Shown in pieces: positions 1-7,633 of a stretch of DNA of 17,033 bases; position 1 is the stretch's first letter; each line of letters starts with the position of its first letter. The DNA lies in the NCBI GenBank assembly GCA_002495055.1, contig DADR01000013.1, positions 1-17,033 on the forward strand, written 5' to 3'. The DNA comes from Methanoregula sp. UBA247. GTDB lineage: Archaea > Halobacteriota > Methanomicrobia > Methanomicrobiales > Methanospirillaceae. Under the pieces are notes generated by a model. That model was given only the letters and a program-made list of their open reading frames with translations. It searched no databases and had not been told where the DNA came from. The translations under genes and the position numbers were made by a program.

Positions 1-1338
1 GACAACGGCGCCCGGGATGGGTTTCCCGGCAAACCCGGGTTTCATCGGCTCGCCGATCATCGTGGTGACCATGTGCCTCCCGGTCTCGGTCTGCCACCAG
101 GTATCAAGAATCGGACATTTATCCTTGCCGATAACGTGATAGTACCATTCAAACGCCTCAGGGTTCAGCGGTTCCCCGACCGATCCGATTATCCGCAGTG
201 AGCTCAGGTCATATTTATTTGGCCACTTCTCACCCATCTTCATAAACATTCGGATCGCGGTTGGTGCAGTATAGAATATCGTGATCTTTTGTTCTTCAAT
301 CAGATCCCAGTAACTACCGGCATCCGGGTAATCTGGTGTAAGCTCTGAAATGAATACAGTCGCTCCAGCAGCCAGAGGGCCATACACGATATAACTATGA
401 CCGGTAATCCATCCAGGATCTGCTGTACACCAGAATATATCCGGATCTTTTAAGTCAAACACATACTTGCTGGTGTAGTATGTTCCTACCATATACCCTG
501 CGCAGGTGTGGACGATACCCTTTGGTTTGCCTGTAGATCCACTGGTATAAAGGATGAAGAGCGGATCTTCTGCGTCCATGACCTCAACCGGGCACTCGCG
601 GGATGCTTTCTCCATTAATTCCTCGAAATCCAGCTCAAGGCCAGGTCTCAGGTCAACCGGGGGATCCTGCCGCCTGAGTACTATGACGTTCTCAACGGAA
701 GGGGCATTAATGAGAGCCTCTTCAACAATCGCTTTCAGCTGGATCGTTTTACCCCTGCGCATGCCTATATCAGCAGTTATCACGACCTTTGCAGCGGCAT
801 CCTGTATACGCATGTTGAGAGCAGCCGGGCCAAAACCCCCAAATACGACGCTGTGGACAGCACCGATGCGGGCACAGGCAAGCATTGCAATAATTTGTTC
901 TGGAACAAACGGCATATATATACAGACGCGATCGCCTTTCCTGACACCGATATCTTTCAGTGCGTTCGCAAACTGCATCACTCTGCTGAGCAGCTGCTGG
1001 TAGGTAAATATGCGTTCTGCACCGTTTTCCCCTCTCCAGATGAGTGCCGCCTTGTTTCGCCGGTGATTGTGAACATGGCGGTCAAGACAGTTTGCGGTGA
1101 TATTAAGTTGTGCGTCGGTGAACCACTTCGCATATGGGTAGTTCCACTCTTTCACCGCTTTCCAGGGACGGATCCATTCAAGCTCCTTGGCCATCTTGCT
1201 CCAGAATGCATCTGGATTTGCCAGGAACTCTTTGTAGGCTTTCTCGTAGTCTCCCATCCATGCATTTTTTTTGTAGTGTGGGTCGGGTGTGTACGATTTC
1301 ACATCATCGACGAGCTTGACATTAAAATCCTTTTTCAT
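1..1338 (-). CDS. acs: Acetyl-CoA synthetase (AMP-forming), N-terminal part, cut by window edge
   Basis: Activates acetate with ATP to acetyl-AMP and transfers it to CoA, the assimilatory route from acetate to acetyl-CoA. The reading frame runs open from the window edge to an ATG at 1336-1338 and gives 446 residues of a family that is usually about 630 long, so the C-terminal lid domain with its regulatory lysine is outside the window. The N-terminus has the usual Acs entry region rich in W, Y and K. The phosphate-binding loop YTSGSTGKPKG is at residues 264-274 and the WWQTETG motif at 414-420; the tryptophan there closes the acyl pocket and favours acetate. The start is supported by GGTGG just upstream and by a TATA-like box about 40 bases upstream. 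It is divergent from the ADP-ribosylglycohydrolase gene. Family assignment is secure; a propionyl-CoA synthetase is less likely. Confidence 0.95.
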   Translation of the reverse strand, partial: MKKDFNVKLVDDVKSYTPDPHYKKNAWMGDYEKAYKEFLANPDAFWSKMAKELEWIRPWKAVKEWNYPYAKWFTDAQLNITANCLDRHVHNHRRNKAALIWRGENGAERIFTYQQLLSRVMQFANALKDIGVRKGDRVCIYMPFVPEQIIAMLACARIGAVHSVVFGGFGPAALNMRIQDAAAKVVITADIGMRRGKTIQLKAIVEEALINAPSVENVIVLRRQDPPVDLRPGLELDFEELMEKASRECPVEVMDAEDPLFILYTSGSTGKPKGIVHTCAGYMVGTYYTSKYVFDLKDPDIFWCTADPGWITGHSYIVYGPLAAGATVFISELTPDYPDAGSYWDLIEEQKITIFYTAPTAIRMFMKMGEKWPNKYDLSSLRIIGSVGEPLNPEAFEWYYHVIGKDKCPILDTWWQTETGRHMVTTMIGEPMKPGFAGKPIPGAVV

Positions 1339-1375
1339 TTCCCACCTATTTTACATTATTAATCATGTTAGTAAC

Positions 1376-1388
1376 TTATTTAAAAATT
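1376..1388 (-). promoter_or_regulatory. TATA-like box for acs
   Basis: On the minus strand this AT-only stretch reads as an archaeal TATA box. Its centre is about 44 bases from the acs ATG, which puts the expected transcript start about 18 bases before the ATG and keeps the GGTGG site within the leader. The 149-bp gap also has to hold the promoter of the divergent gene; a second AT-rich patch near 1443-1450 (plus strand) could serve that gene. Confidence 0.45.
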
Positions 1389-1487
1389 CTGATCGACGAA
1401 CGACGACCCAAATGACAGAGTTGACGATCTGTATATGAGTATGATTATAACAAGAATTATCTATCCGGGTTTTTCAATATAGGATAG

Positions 1488-2402
1488 ATGCTTAAAAAGT
1501 ACAAAGGGTGCCTGCTTGGTGCAGCGATTGGCGACGCACTGGGAATGCCCAACGAAAGCACATCTCCCAATCTCCAGAAAATGAAGTACGGGTACCGTCG
1601 CCCGTACAAAAACCATCCTAACGAAGGATTAAATCCCGGACAATATACTGATGACACTCAGGTAATGATCCTTGTCGCTACACTGCTGGCTGACGGAAAG
1701 TACAATGAGGAACGGTATTCCACTGCTCTCCGAGAGCTCTATGCGCAGGGTAAGCTTCGCTTTCCTGATGGTTCGGTTTCAGCATTATGCGAGCGTACGA
1801 TTAAACAAAAAATTCCTCAGCAAGGAGTAAAATCCACAACTTCCGGATGCCTTCCGGTAGCAGTTCCCTTTGGACTGACATTTCCTGATATGAATGAAGG
1901 TTGCGAACGGGCAGTACGTGCGTGCAATGTTACCCATACGCATCCGGCAGCACATGCTGCAGTATCAACTTTTGTGACGCTCATCTATCATACTCTCCAT
2001 GATAGTTCTGATCCCGTTGAAAAAGCGCTGGAGAAAGCTCAGTCTGAAGATGAGGTGCTTGGTGGAAAAATCAAAAAAGCACTTGCAATGGAAAAAGAAG
2101 GAATGGATACCGAAACAGCTCTGCTTAAAATTGGAAATGATGTATCCGTTTTCCAGACACTCCCAATTGCCATTTTCCTGATCAAAAGGTATTCAAACGC
2201 GTCCGATCTCTTAACGGTCGCAGCCAATGCTGGCGGAAATACAGATACTATCGGGCTAATATGTGGGGCATATCTCGGTGCTGCCAAAGGTATTGATTCG
2301 CTTCCAGCAGATTTATTGGAAGGTCTTGAGGATAAGCAGCGGATAGAGCTGCTTGGACAACGGTTACACTCTCTCTATTTACGTAAACTGGAACACATGT
2401 AA
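1488..2402 (+). CDS. ADP-ribosylglycohydrolase (DraG/ARH) family protein
   Basis: A 304-residue soluble all-helical protein of the family that removes ADP-ribose from proteins or small molecules using a binuclear metal centre. Seen in the sequence: GAAIGDALG near the N-terminus (residues 11-19), the metal-binding YTDDT at 53-57, a THTHPAAHAA segment around 149-158, and the C-terminal GGNTDTIG at 249-256. In many members the last motif is GGDTDT; here the first Asp is Asn251, which also occurs in the family but changes one likely metal ligand. Length is typical (about 300). AGGA lies just before the ATG. It stands alone between acs (divergent) and the arg operon, and nothing nearby looks like an ADP-ribosyltransferase, so the substrate is unknown. 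There is no evidence that it is a nitrogenase-reductase glycohydrolase. Confidence 0.88.
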   Translation: MLKKYKGCLLGAAIGDALGMPNESTSPNLQKMKYGYRRPYKNHPNEGLNPGQYTDDTQVMILVATLLADGKYNEERYSTALRELYAQGKLRFPDGSVSALCERTIKQKIPQQGVKSTTSGCLPVAVPFGLTFPDMNEGCERAVRACNVTHTHPAAHAAVSTFVTLIYHTLHDSSDPVEKALEKAQSEDEVLGGKIKKALAMEKEGMDTETALLKIGNDVSVFQTLPIAIFLIKRYSNASDLLTVAANAGGNTDTIGLICGAYLGAAKGIDSLPADLLEGLEDKQRIELLGQRLHSLYLRKLEHM

Positions 2403-2493
2403 CGTCTTTTTCCGGTCTACGGTCTTTTATTAAAAAAAATTCTCAACATTCCGGCCTAAAAAGCATTAAATTTTTATAACCGGATATTCACTT
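2403..2493 (+). promoter_or_regulatory. Intergenic region with probable argC promoter
   Basis: The first half has T-rich runs (around 2406-2411 and 2427-2430) that could end the upstream transcript. The second half contains AT-rich TTAAATTTTTATAA at about 2466-2479. That box lies only about 15-28 bases before the argC ATG, and no GGTGA/GAGG site precedes the ATG, so the operon transcript may be leaderless. This rests on spacing alone. Confidence 0.35.
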
Positions 2494-3480
2494 ATGAAAA
2501 TTGCCATTATCGGGGCCTCCGGTTATGCTGGTGGTGAGCTGATACGTCTCCTCGTTCACCACTCTACTGCAAAGGTGACCTGCGCTACCTCCCGCAAACT
2601 TGCAGGGACCCCTCTTGATCACGTTCACCCTCACCTCAAAGGATTTACCGATCTGAAATTTGAAAACCCGGCTGTCGATGCCATTGATGCAGATGTTGCA
2701 TTTCTTGCTGTTCCTCATACGGCTGCTATGACATACGCCGGGAAACTGTTGTCGAGAGGAATTAAAGTAGTGGATCTCAGTGCCGATTACCGTTTACCTA
2801 AAGAAATATATGAGAAGGTGTACGGGGTCACCCATTCAGATTATTTCAGTGCACCCTATGGAATCCCTGAGCTTCATCGGACGGAATGCGTTAATGCGAA
2901 GTTTATTGCGAATCCCGGCTGTTTCCCAACAGGGGCAACGCTCGCAGCAGCACCCCTGGCAAAATACGCTCACACAATAATCTTTGATTCTAAGTCTGGT
3001 GTGAGTGGAGCGGGAGACAATCCTTCTGCCACAACGCACTATCCGAATGTCGGGGACAATATCGGGCCTTATAAATGGACAACCCATCGCCATCTTGCTG
3101 AGATGAAACAGGAGGTTAGTCGGCTCGGTTCAAAAGCGAAATGTTATTTCACCCCCCATCTTGTACCGGTTAACCGTGGCATTCTGACAACAGCCCATAT
3201 CCTGCTCAATGATCCTATCGAACAAAAAGAAGTCGAGAATCTTTACCGCGAATTCTATAAACGTGAATACTTTGTACGATATCAGAAACCTTCTCTTGCT
3301 GCGGTCCGTGGAAGCAATTTCTGTGATCTCATGGTTGAAAGCGAAGGATTACGCGTCGTTGCAATATCTGCAATTGATAACCTCGTTAAAGGCGCGAGCG
3401 GCCAGGCTATCCAGAATATGAACCTGATGTGTGGACTAAACGAAAAGGACGGACTCATTGGGGCCGGGATGCTCCCGTAG
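2494..3480 (+). CDS. argC: N-acetyl-gamma-glutamyl-phosphate reductase
   Basis: Reduces N-acetylglutamyl-5-phosphate with NADPH to N-acetylglutamate semialdehyde, the third step of arginine/ornithine synthesis, in the cytoplasm. The 328 residues match type-1 ArgC in length. The Rossmann nucleotide loop GASGYAGGELIRLL is at residues 7-20. The catalytic cysteine is Cys143 in NPGCFPT, which forms the thioester intermediate, and a THRHLAEM segment with the expected histidines lies at 197-204. The C-terminal KGASGQAIQNMN segment typical of ArgC is present near residue 300. It is the first gene of a four-gene plus-strand operon; its stop codon overlaps the AGGTGA binding site of the next gene. Confidence is high for both function and start. 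Confidence 0.97.
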   Translation: MKIAIIGASGYAGGELIRLLVHHSTAKVTCATSRKLAGTPLDHVHPHLKGFTDLKFENPAVDAIDADVAFLAVPHTAAMTYAGKLLSRGIKVVDLSADYRLPKEIYEKVYGVTHSDYFSAPYGIPELHRTECVNAKFIANPGCFPTGATLAAAPLAKYAHTIIFDSKSGVSGAGDNPSATTHYPNVGDNIGPYKWTTHRHLAEMKQEVSRLGSKAKCYFTPHLVPVNRGILTTAHILLNDPIEQKEVENLYREFYKREYFVRYQKPSLAAVRGSNFCDLMVESEGLRVVAISAIDNLVKGASGQAIQNMNLMCGLNEKDGLIGAGMLP

Positions 3481-3490
3481 GTGAACTATT

Positions 3491-3985
3491 ATGCTGGTAA
3501 AGGATGCAATGACAAAAAATCCAATCGTGTGCACTGCTGAAACCTCCCTCCGTGATGCCGTCGGCTTGATGAGGAAGCATCATATCGGGGGGCTTCCGGT
3601 TATGGAAGGTTCTGAACTCGTGGGGATACTCACAGAATCTGATCTCATCTCCCTCCTCGAATCAGAAAGGATATCTGATGACCTTTGGCTGCCATCACCG
3701 TTCGAGATTATTGAAATCCCCATCCGTGAGTTTATTAATTGGGAGAAGACAAAACATGCACTTCGCAATATAGGGGATATGCCGGCAAAAAAAGTAATGA
3801 CACACCGGGTAATCACCGCGACAGAAGGAATGGAGATCGGCAAAGCTGCCGAACTCATGCTGAAAGAGGGGATAGCACGACTGCCGGTAATGAGGGGTAA
3901 GAAGATTGTGGGGATCCTGACCCGGGCTGATATCATTCACGCAGTGGGAACAACCCATTCTGCCAAAGAGGGAGCTGAAACCTGA
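3491..3985 (+). CDS. CBS-pair domain protein in the arg operon
   Basis: A 164-residue soluble protein made of two CBS motifs and little else: CBS1 about residues 4-55 (VKDAMT... GGLPVMEG...LVGILTESDL) and CBS2 about 101-152 (KVMTHRV...ARLPVMRG...IVGILTRADI), joined by a linker of about 45 residues with several aromatic and charged residues. CBS pairs bind adenine nucleotides or S-adenosylmethionine and usually regulate a partner; no catalytic domain is attached. A perfect AGGTGA site (3479-3484) overlaps the argC stop, and its own stop is separated from the argJ start by one base, so it is made together with the arg enzymes. That placement suggests a regulatory role in ornithine synthesis, but no direct evidence is visible. 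Ligand and partner are unknown. Confidence 0.9.
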   Translation: MLVKDAMTKNPIVCTAETSLRDAVGLMRKHHIGGLPVMEGSELVGILTESDLISLLESERISDDLWLPSPFEIIEIPIREFINWEKTKHALRNIGDMPAKKVMTHRVITATEGMEIGKAAELMLKEGIARLPVMRGKKIVGILTRADIIHAVGTTHSAKEGAET

Positions 3986-3986
3986 A

Positions 3987-5144
3987 ATGACGTTTCGAAG
4001 TATCTGTGCTGTGAAGGGTGTAAAGACGTTTGGGATGAAAGAAGGCAAGTTCGGACTTACCCTTATCCGAGCAGCCGGAACAGCAGCAGGGGTATTTACC
4101 CAAAATCTCGTCAAAGCAGCCCCAATTGAACTTATGCGCGAGCAGATAAAAAAGGGGACAATGGAAGCAGTAATCGCAAACAGCGGGTGTGCCAATGCAT
4201 ATACCGGGAAAAGAGGATATAACGATGCAATTGAAATGACGACCTTTGCAGGTTCTGCACTGAATGTCGATCCTGACCAGGTCGGTGTCGCCAGTACCGG
4301 TGTTATCGGGAGATATCTCGATCTCCCGCTCATTCAACGCCAGTGCGAGGAGGTCGCACGTAAAATCGATCGTACCCCGGAAGCTGAAAGCCTTGCAGCC
4401 GAGGCCATCATGACGACCGACACCTTCCCCAAACACGCACTCGTACAAAAAGAAACGTTCACTATTGGGGGAATTACCAAGGGAAGCGGGATGATCGCAC
4501 CGAACATGGGGACAATGCTCGCATTTATTTATACTGATGCGGATATTGGTGCAAAAACACTGTCACAAATCCTCAAAAAGGCAACAAAACGGTCATTCAA
4601 CCGGGTTGTCGTTGATGGGGACATGAGCACGAATGACATTGCGCTTTGCACCGCAACCGGGGAATCAGGCAAGGTAAATCCTGTAGAGTTTTCTCATGCT
4701 CTGGAGGAGTGTTGCCGCTCCCTTGCCCAGCAGATCGCTGCAGATGGTGAAGGAGCTACAAAATTAATCGAAGTGACCATCAGGGGAGCGCAGAAGGAAG
4801 AAGAGGCAGCAAAAATTGCACGCACCATTATTGAGTCTCCGTTGGTAAAGACTGCCGTCTATGGGGAAGATCCCAACTGGGGAAGAGTGGTTGCCGCTGC
4901 CGGGCGGGCTGGCATTGAGTTTGATCCAAATGCAGTTTCACTCTGGATAAGTGATGGAAATCAGCGGTATCCCCTGGTAAAGTCAGGAGAGATCATCGCA
5001 GATCTGAAGATGGCAAAAGCAGCGATGCACGGGAAAAAGGTGATCTTTGTCCTTGATCTGGCGAGAGGAAAAGAAGAAGCAACCGCATGGGGCTGTGATC
5101 TCACTGAACGCTATGTGGAGATCAACGGGAGGTACACCACATGA
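3987..5144 (+). CDS. argJ: Glutamate N-acetyltransferase / ornithine acetyltransferase
   Basis: Moves the acetyl group from N-acetylornithine to glutamate, recycling it for the first step of the pathway; bifunctional members also make N-acetylglutamate from acetyl-CoA. The 385-residue precursor is a normal ArgJ length. It cleaves itself into two chains at the nucleophilic threonine in the KGSGMIAPNMGTML motif, here Thr176; the usual Ala before that Thr is Gly175. ANSGCANA (residues 64-71) and the STGVIG oxyanion-hole segment (103-108) are present, and the chain ends in the typical ...YTT. Its ATG is one base beyond the stop of the CBS gene and its TGA overlaps the argB ATG by four bases, indicating translational coupling. 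No argA was seen in the window. Whether it is mono- or bifunctional cannot be read from the sequence. Confidence 0.96.
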   Translation: MTFRSICAVKGVKTFGMKEGKFGLTLIRAAGTAAGVFTQNLVKAAPIELMREQIKKGTMEAVIANSGCANAYTGKRGYNDAIEMTTFAGSALNVDPDQVGVASTGVIGRYLDLPLIQRQCEEVARKIDRTPEAESLAAEAIMTTDTFPKHALVQKETFTIGGITKGSGMIAPNMGTMLAFIYTDADIGAKTLSQILKKATKRSFNRVVVDGDMSTNDIALCTATGESGKVNPVEFSHALEECCRSLAQQIAADGEGATKLIEVTIRGAQKEEEAAKIARTIIESPLVKTAVYGEDPNWGRVVAAAGRAGIEFDPNAVSLWISDGNQRYPLVKSGEIIADLKMAKAAMHGKKVIFVLDLARGKEEATAWGCDLTERYVEINGRYTT

Positions 5145-6016
5145 TGAAGCGCGAAGACGTTCTTATGGAGGCATTGCCCTATATTCAGGAGTTCCATGGC
5201 AAGACAATCGTAATCAAGCTCGGCGGTCACGCGATGGTGGACCCGGTTGTACTCGAAAATGCCATCCGGGATGCAGTCCTCCTGCATTACGTGGGAATCC
5301 GTGTTGTGCTTGTACATGGTGGAGGACCGGAGATCTCTGAAAAGATGAAGGCGATGGGTAAAGAATCGGTATTTGTGGGAGGATTACGGGTTACCGACCG
5401 GGAAACTCTCGAGATCGCCCAGATGGTTCTTGTCGGGAAAATCAACAAGGGGATCGTCTCACTGATTGCGAAATGCGGCGCGCGTGGTGTGGGGTTGTCA
5501 GGAAGTGACGGGAATATCATCATCGCCAGAAAAATGGATCTCCAGAGGATAGATGTTGGTGGTGTGCAAAAAGACGTTGATCTCGGGCACGTCGGGGAGA
5601 TAGAAAGGATCGATCCATCTCTCCTGAACACGCTTCTTGACAAGAGCTACATACCCGTGGTATCCCCGATTGCCATTGACCGGTTTGGCGGAAGTTTAAA
5701 TATTAACGCAGATACTGCCGCAGGTGATATTGCGATAGCTCTCAAAGCATATAAACTCATCAATATGACCGATGTCGATGGTGTGATGGATGCAAAACGT
5801 ACAATGGTGTACAGAAAATTATCCCTCAATGAAGCGAATGCGATGCAAAAGTCAGGAGCGATTGGAGAAGGTATGATTCCAAAGGTAGGCTCACTCCTTA
5901 AAGCAATGGAAAATGGGGTGAATTATGCACATATAATTAATGGAAATATTGAACACAATCTTATTCTTGAACTCTTCACCCACGACGGCGTCGGAACGAT
6001 GATCTCCTTAAAATAA
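5141..6016 (+). CDS. argB: Acetylglutamate kinase
   Basis: Phosphorylates N-acetylglutamate with ATP, the second step of ornithine synthesis and usual control point. The 291 residues carry the amino acid kinase fold: IKLGGHAM at 25-32 with the phosphate-binding Lys26, VHGGGPEIS at 58-66, GLRVTD at 81-86, NINADTAAGDIA at 187-198 and the DVDGVMDA nucleotide-site loop at 211-218. About 20 residues precede the first strand, as in the arginine-inhibited hexameric kinases with an N-terminal helix and unlike E. coli ArgB, so feedback inhibition by arginine is a reasonable inference. GGGAGGT lies seven bases before the ATG at 5141, which overlaps the argJ stop; a second ATG follows directly at 5144. 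It is the last gene of the operon. Confidence 0.97.
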   Translation: MMKREDVLMEALPYIQEFHGKTIVIKLGGHAMVDPVVLENAIRDAVLLHYVGIRVVLVHGGGPEISEKMKAMGKESVFVGGLRVTDRETLEIAQMVLVGKINKGIVSLIAKCGARGVGLSGSDGNIIIARKMDLQRIDVGGVQKDVDLGHVGEIERIDPSLLNTLLDKSYIPVVSPIAIDRFGGSLNINADTAAGDIAIALKAYKLINMTDVDGVMDAKRTMVYRKLSLNEANAMQKSGAIGEGMIPKVGSLLKAMENGVNYAHIINGNIEHNLILELFTHDGVGTMISLK

Positions 6017-6040
6017 CTGATTTTTATGGGAAAACAGGCA

Positions 6041-6050
6041 TTATATTAAC
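6041..6050 (+). promoter_or_regulatory. TATA-like box upstream of the thioredoxin/CcdA genes
   Basis: TTATATTAAC lies in the 65-bp gap after argB. The predicted transcript start about 26 bases from its centre falls just before the AGAGGAA ribosome binding site at 6071-6077, giving a very short leader. This suggests the thioredoxin locus is transcribed separately from the arg operon. Confidence 0.4.
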
Positions 6051-6081
6051 GAATAACATAAGATTATTACAGAGGAACGGT

Positions 6082-6504
6082 ATGGACAATACGTTAAAGA
6101 TCATTACAGGTCTGTTTATTGTGATACTGGTTGCCACTGCGGTATTTTTTATTCAACCTCAACAATCTGTCCCAATTCCAATAACAATCCCGGATACTTC
6201 TTTAACGGGTAATGTTACCGTATATTTCTTTTACGGGGAAGAATGCCCGCATTGCCATAACGTGATACCGTTTATACAGAATCTTTCAATAAAATATCCC
6301 GATGTGGATTTCCAGGTTCTTGAGACCTGGCATAATGAATCCAACCAGGCCCTCTTCCAGTCCCTGCACAGGAAACTCGGGATACAAAGTGCCGGCGTCC
6401 CGGAAGTAATCGTGATCGGGAATAATACTCCCCTGGTTGGCGAACGTGATATTCCTTCCCACCTTGAAAGTGTAATTGTCGAACAATTAAAAAAAAAGCA
6501 GTAA
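6082..6504 (+). CDS. Membrane-anchored thioredoxin-like protein, or upstream half of a frameshifted thioredoxin-CcdA protein
   Basis: A 140-residue protein with one N-terminal hydrophobic segment (about residues 7-24) acting as signal anchor or signal peptide, then a thioredoxin-fold domain whose redox motif is CPHC at residues 55-58. The cis-Pro region is likely the AGVPEV segment. It should work outside the membrane in thiol-disulfide exchange. AGAGGAA lies a few bases before the ATG. The frame ends at TAA (6502-6504) right after an A9 run (6489-6497). Reading on in the -1 frame without a break leads into a second, clearly related thioredoxin domain and a CcdA-like membrane domain. The polypeptide may therefore be either a complete 140-residue protein, the short product of programmed frameshifting, or the first part of a gene split by one missing base. 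The domain call is firm; the true C-terminus is uncertain. Confidence 0.85.
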   Translation: MDNTLKIITGLFIVILVATAVFFIQPQQSVPIPITIPDTSLTGNVTVYFFYGEECPHCHNVIPFIQNLSIKYPDVDFQVLETWHNESNQALFQSLHRKLGIQSAGVPEVIVIGNNTPLVGERDIPSHLESVIVEQLKKKQ

Positions 6505-6523
6505 CTGATGAATCGGAATCAGT
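6489..6523 (+). promoter_or_regulatory. Candidate -1 frameshift signal: A AAA AAG heptamer plus stem-loop
   Basis: The run A9 followed by G contains the heptamer A AAA AAG (6492-6498) in the phase of the upstream gene, with codons AAA and AAG. This is the same heptamer used by bacterial dnaX. The zero-frame stop TAA comes one codon later (6502-6504). Five bases after the heptamer, ACTGAT (6504-6509) can pair with ATCAGT (6518-6523) around an eight-base loop. A slip of one base back gives an open frame to 7586 and a 501-residue protein. No clear upstream SD-like stimulator is seen, and the hairpin is short. A sequencing or assembly undercall of the A run, or a genuine mutation, would look the same. 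Confidence 0.5.
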
Positions 6524-7586
6524 AAAGATCTCCCCCCTCTCAAATACCACATCGCTGAATGCGACTATCAGCGCCTTTTTTTTCTATGGGGACGGGTGCA
6601 GCCATTGCGAGAACGTAAAACCCCTCCTGCTGGATCTCAGCGGGAAATACCCGCAACTCGATATCCGGATGCTGGAAGTGTATCATAATACGACAAATCA
6701 GGAAACCTTTGCTGTGATCAGCCGGCAGTACGGTGTCAGTAATACCGGGGTACCAGCCCTGTTCATAGGAACGACCGCCATGGTCGGTGATGCTGACATC
6801 AAAAATCGTTTTGAAGCGACGATTCTGGCTGAAAGAGAACGAATTGCATCGTGCACCTCCACGGCACCACAGACAATTCCGGTATCTGATCCAACCTGTG
6901 CCCCGAGTACCCTTCAACTGACGATCCCAATTGTTGTTGCATCTGCCTTTATTGATAGTATTAATCCCTGCGCCTTCACGGTACTGATTTTCCTGTTGAT
7001 CTCCATTGTCACTCTAAAAAACCGGCGGCGTATCCTGATGGTCGGGGGCGTGTATATTGCTGCAGTCTTCATCTTCTATCTGCTATCAGGATTCGGGCTG
7101 TTTACCGTCGTCTCTTTTTCAGGGTTCTCACGTTTTCTCTCGCTTATCGGTGCGACAGTAGCAGTAGTCCTCGGAGTGATCTCGGTTCTGGACGTGCTGA
7201 GAAAACAAGAGGATTTCCTCCTTGCGATCCCCTCGTCGAAAAAAGAACAGATTGAGCATTATATCAGTACAGCGTCCCTGCCTGCTGCATTTGCTCTGGG
7301 TATTTTTGTGGGCATATTCGAGCTTCCCTGCACCGGGGGCATCTATCTGGCAATTCTTGGTCTCATGAGCAGGAATTACACGCTGATGGAAGGACTGCCG
7401 TATCTCATACTTTACAATTTCATCTTTGTCCTGCCGCTTATCCTTATCCTGCTAATGGTCGCCTATGGTGTCTCTCCCGAACGGGCAAATGAATGGAGGG
7501 TCCGGCACCGCCGGACGCTTCGCTTCGTTGTCGGGCTGGCAATGATCACACTGGGCGTGATTATCTTTTCAGGCTGGATGGGATGA
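6498..7586 (+). CDS. Second thioredoxin domain fused to CcdA/DsbD-like membrane domain (no own start codon seen)
   Basis: The frame is open from 6468 to 7586. Counting from 6498 it gives 362 residues: a short linker, a thioredoxin-like domain with CSHC at residues 34-37, a spacer with two more cysteines (119 and 134), then about six membrane helices (about 140-360). These include INPC (Cys158) and ELPC (Cys278), the paired cysteines of CcdA and the DsbD beta domain that move electrons across the membrane. Between 6468 and the first ATG at 6669 there is no ATG, GTG or TTG in frame. That ATG has no ribosome binding site and would remove the CSHC motif. The coding signal therefore starts upstream of any start codon, pointing to fusion with the preceding gene by -1 frameshifting or a base-level error. 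Role: supply of reductant to extracytoplasmic thiols or cytochrome c maturation-type chemistry; the substrate is unknown. Confidence 0.85.
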   Translation, partial: AVTDESESVKISPLSNTTSLNATISAFFFYGDGCSHCENVKPLLLDLSGKYPQLDIRMLEVYHNTTNQETFAVISRQYGVSNTGVPALFIGTTAMVGDADIKNRFEATILAERERIASCTSTAPQTIPVSDPTCAPSTLQLTIPIVVASAFIDSINPCAFTVLIFLLISIVTLKNRRRILMVGGVYIAAVFIFYLLSGFGLFTVVSFSGFSRFLSLIGATVAVVLGVISVLDVLRKQEDFLLAIPSSKKEQIEHYISTASLPAAFALGIFVGIFELPCTGGIYLAILGLMSRNYTLMEGLPYLILYNFIFVLPLILILLMVAYGVSPERANEWRVRHRRTLRFVVGLAMITLGVIIFSGWMG

Positions 7587-7633
7587 AAAATCCAAAAAAA
7601 GAAAATCCTTCCATCTATACTCTTAAAATGCCT

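Noticed and set aside
554..1362. Open frames on the plus strand across the acs region (for example 554-1003 and 853-1362).
   Set aside because: They lie opposite the well-supported acs frame, show no recognisable domain and have repetitive, atypical composition; they are shadows.
1339..1487. Short repeats such as CGACGAACGACGA and a GATCG/CGATC pair in the acs divergent gap, considered as an operator.
   Set aside because: They are too short and imperfect to separate from chance without comparing related genomes.
1..2402. A functional link in which the ADP-ribosylglycohydrolase controls acetyl-CoA synthetase.
   Set aside because: Only divergent adjacency supports it; Acs is known to be controlled by lysine acylation, and no ADP-ribosyltransferase is present.
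6669..7586. Taking ATG 6669 as the real start of the CcdA-like protein.
   Set aside because: No ribosome binding site precedes it, and it would cut a clear thioredoxin domain in the middle, removing the CSHC motif and conserved strands that are encoded in frame just upstream.
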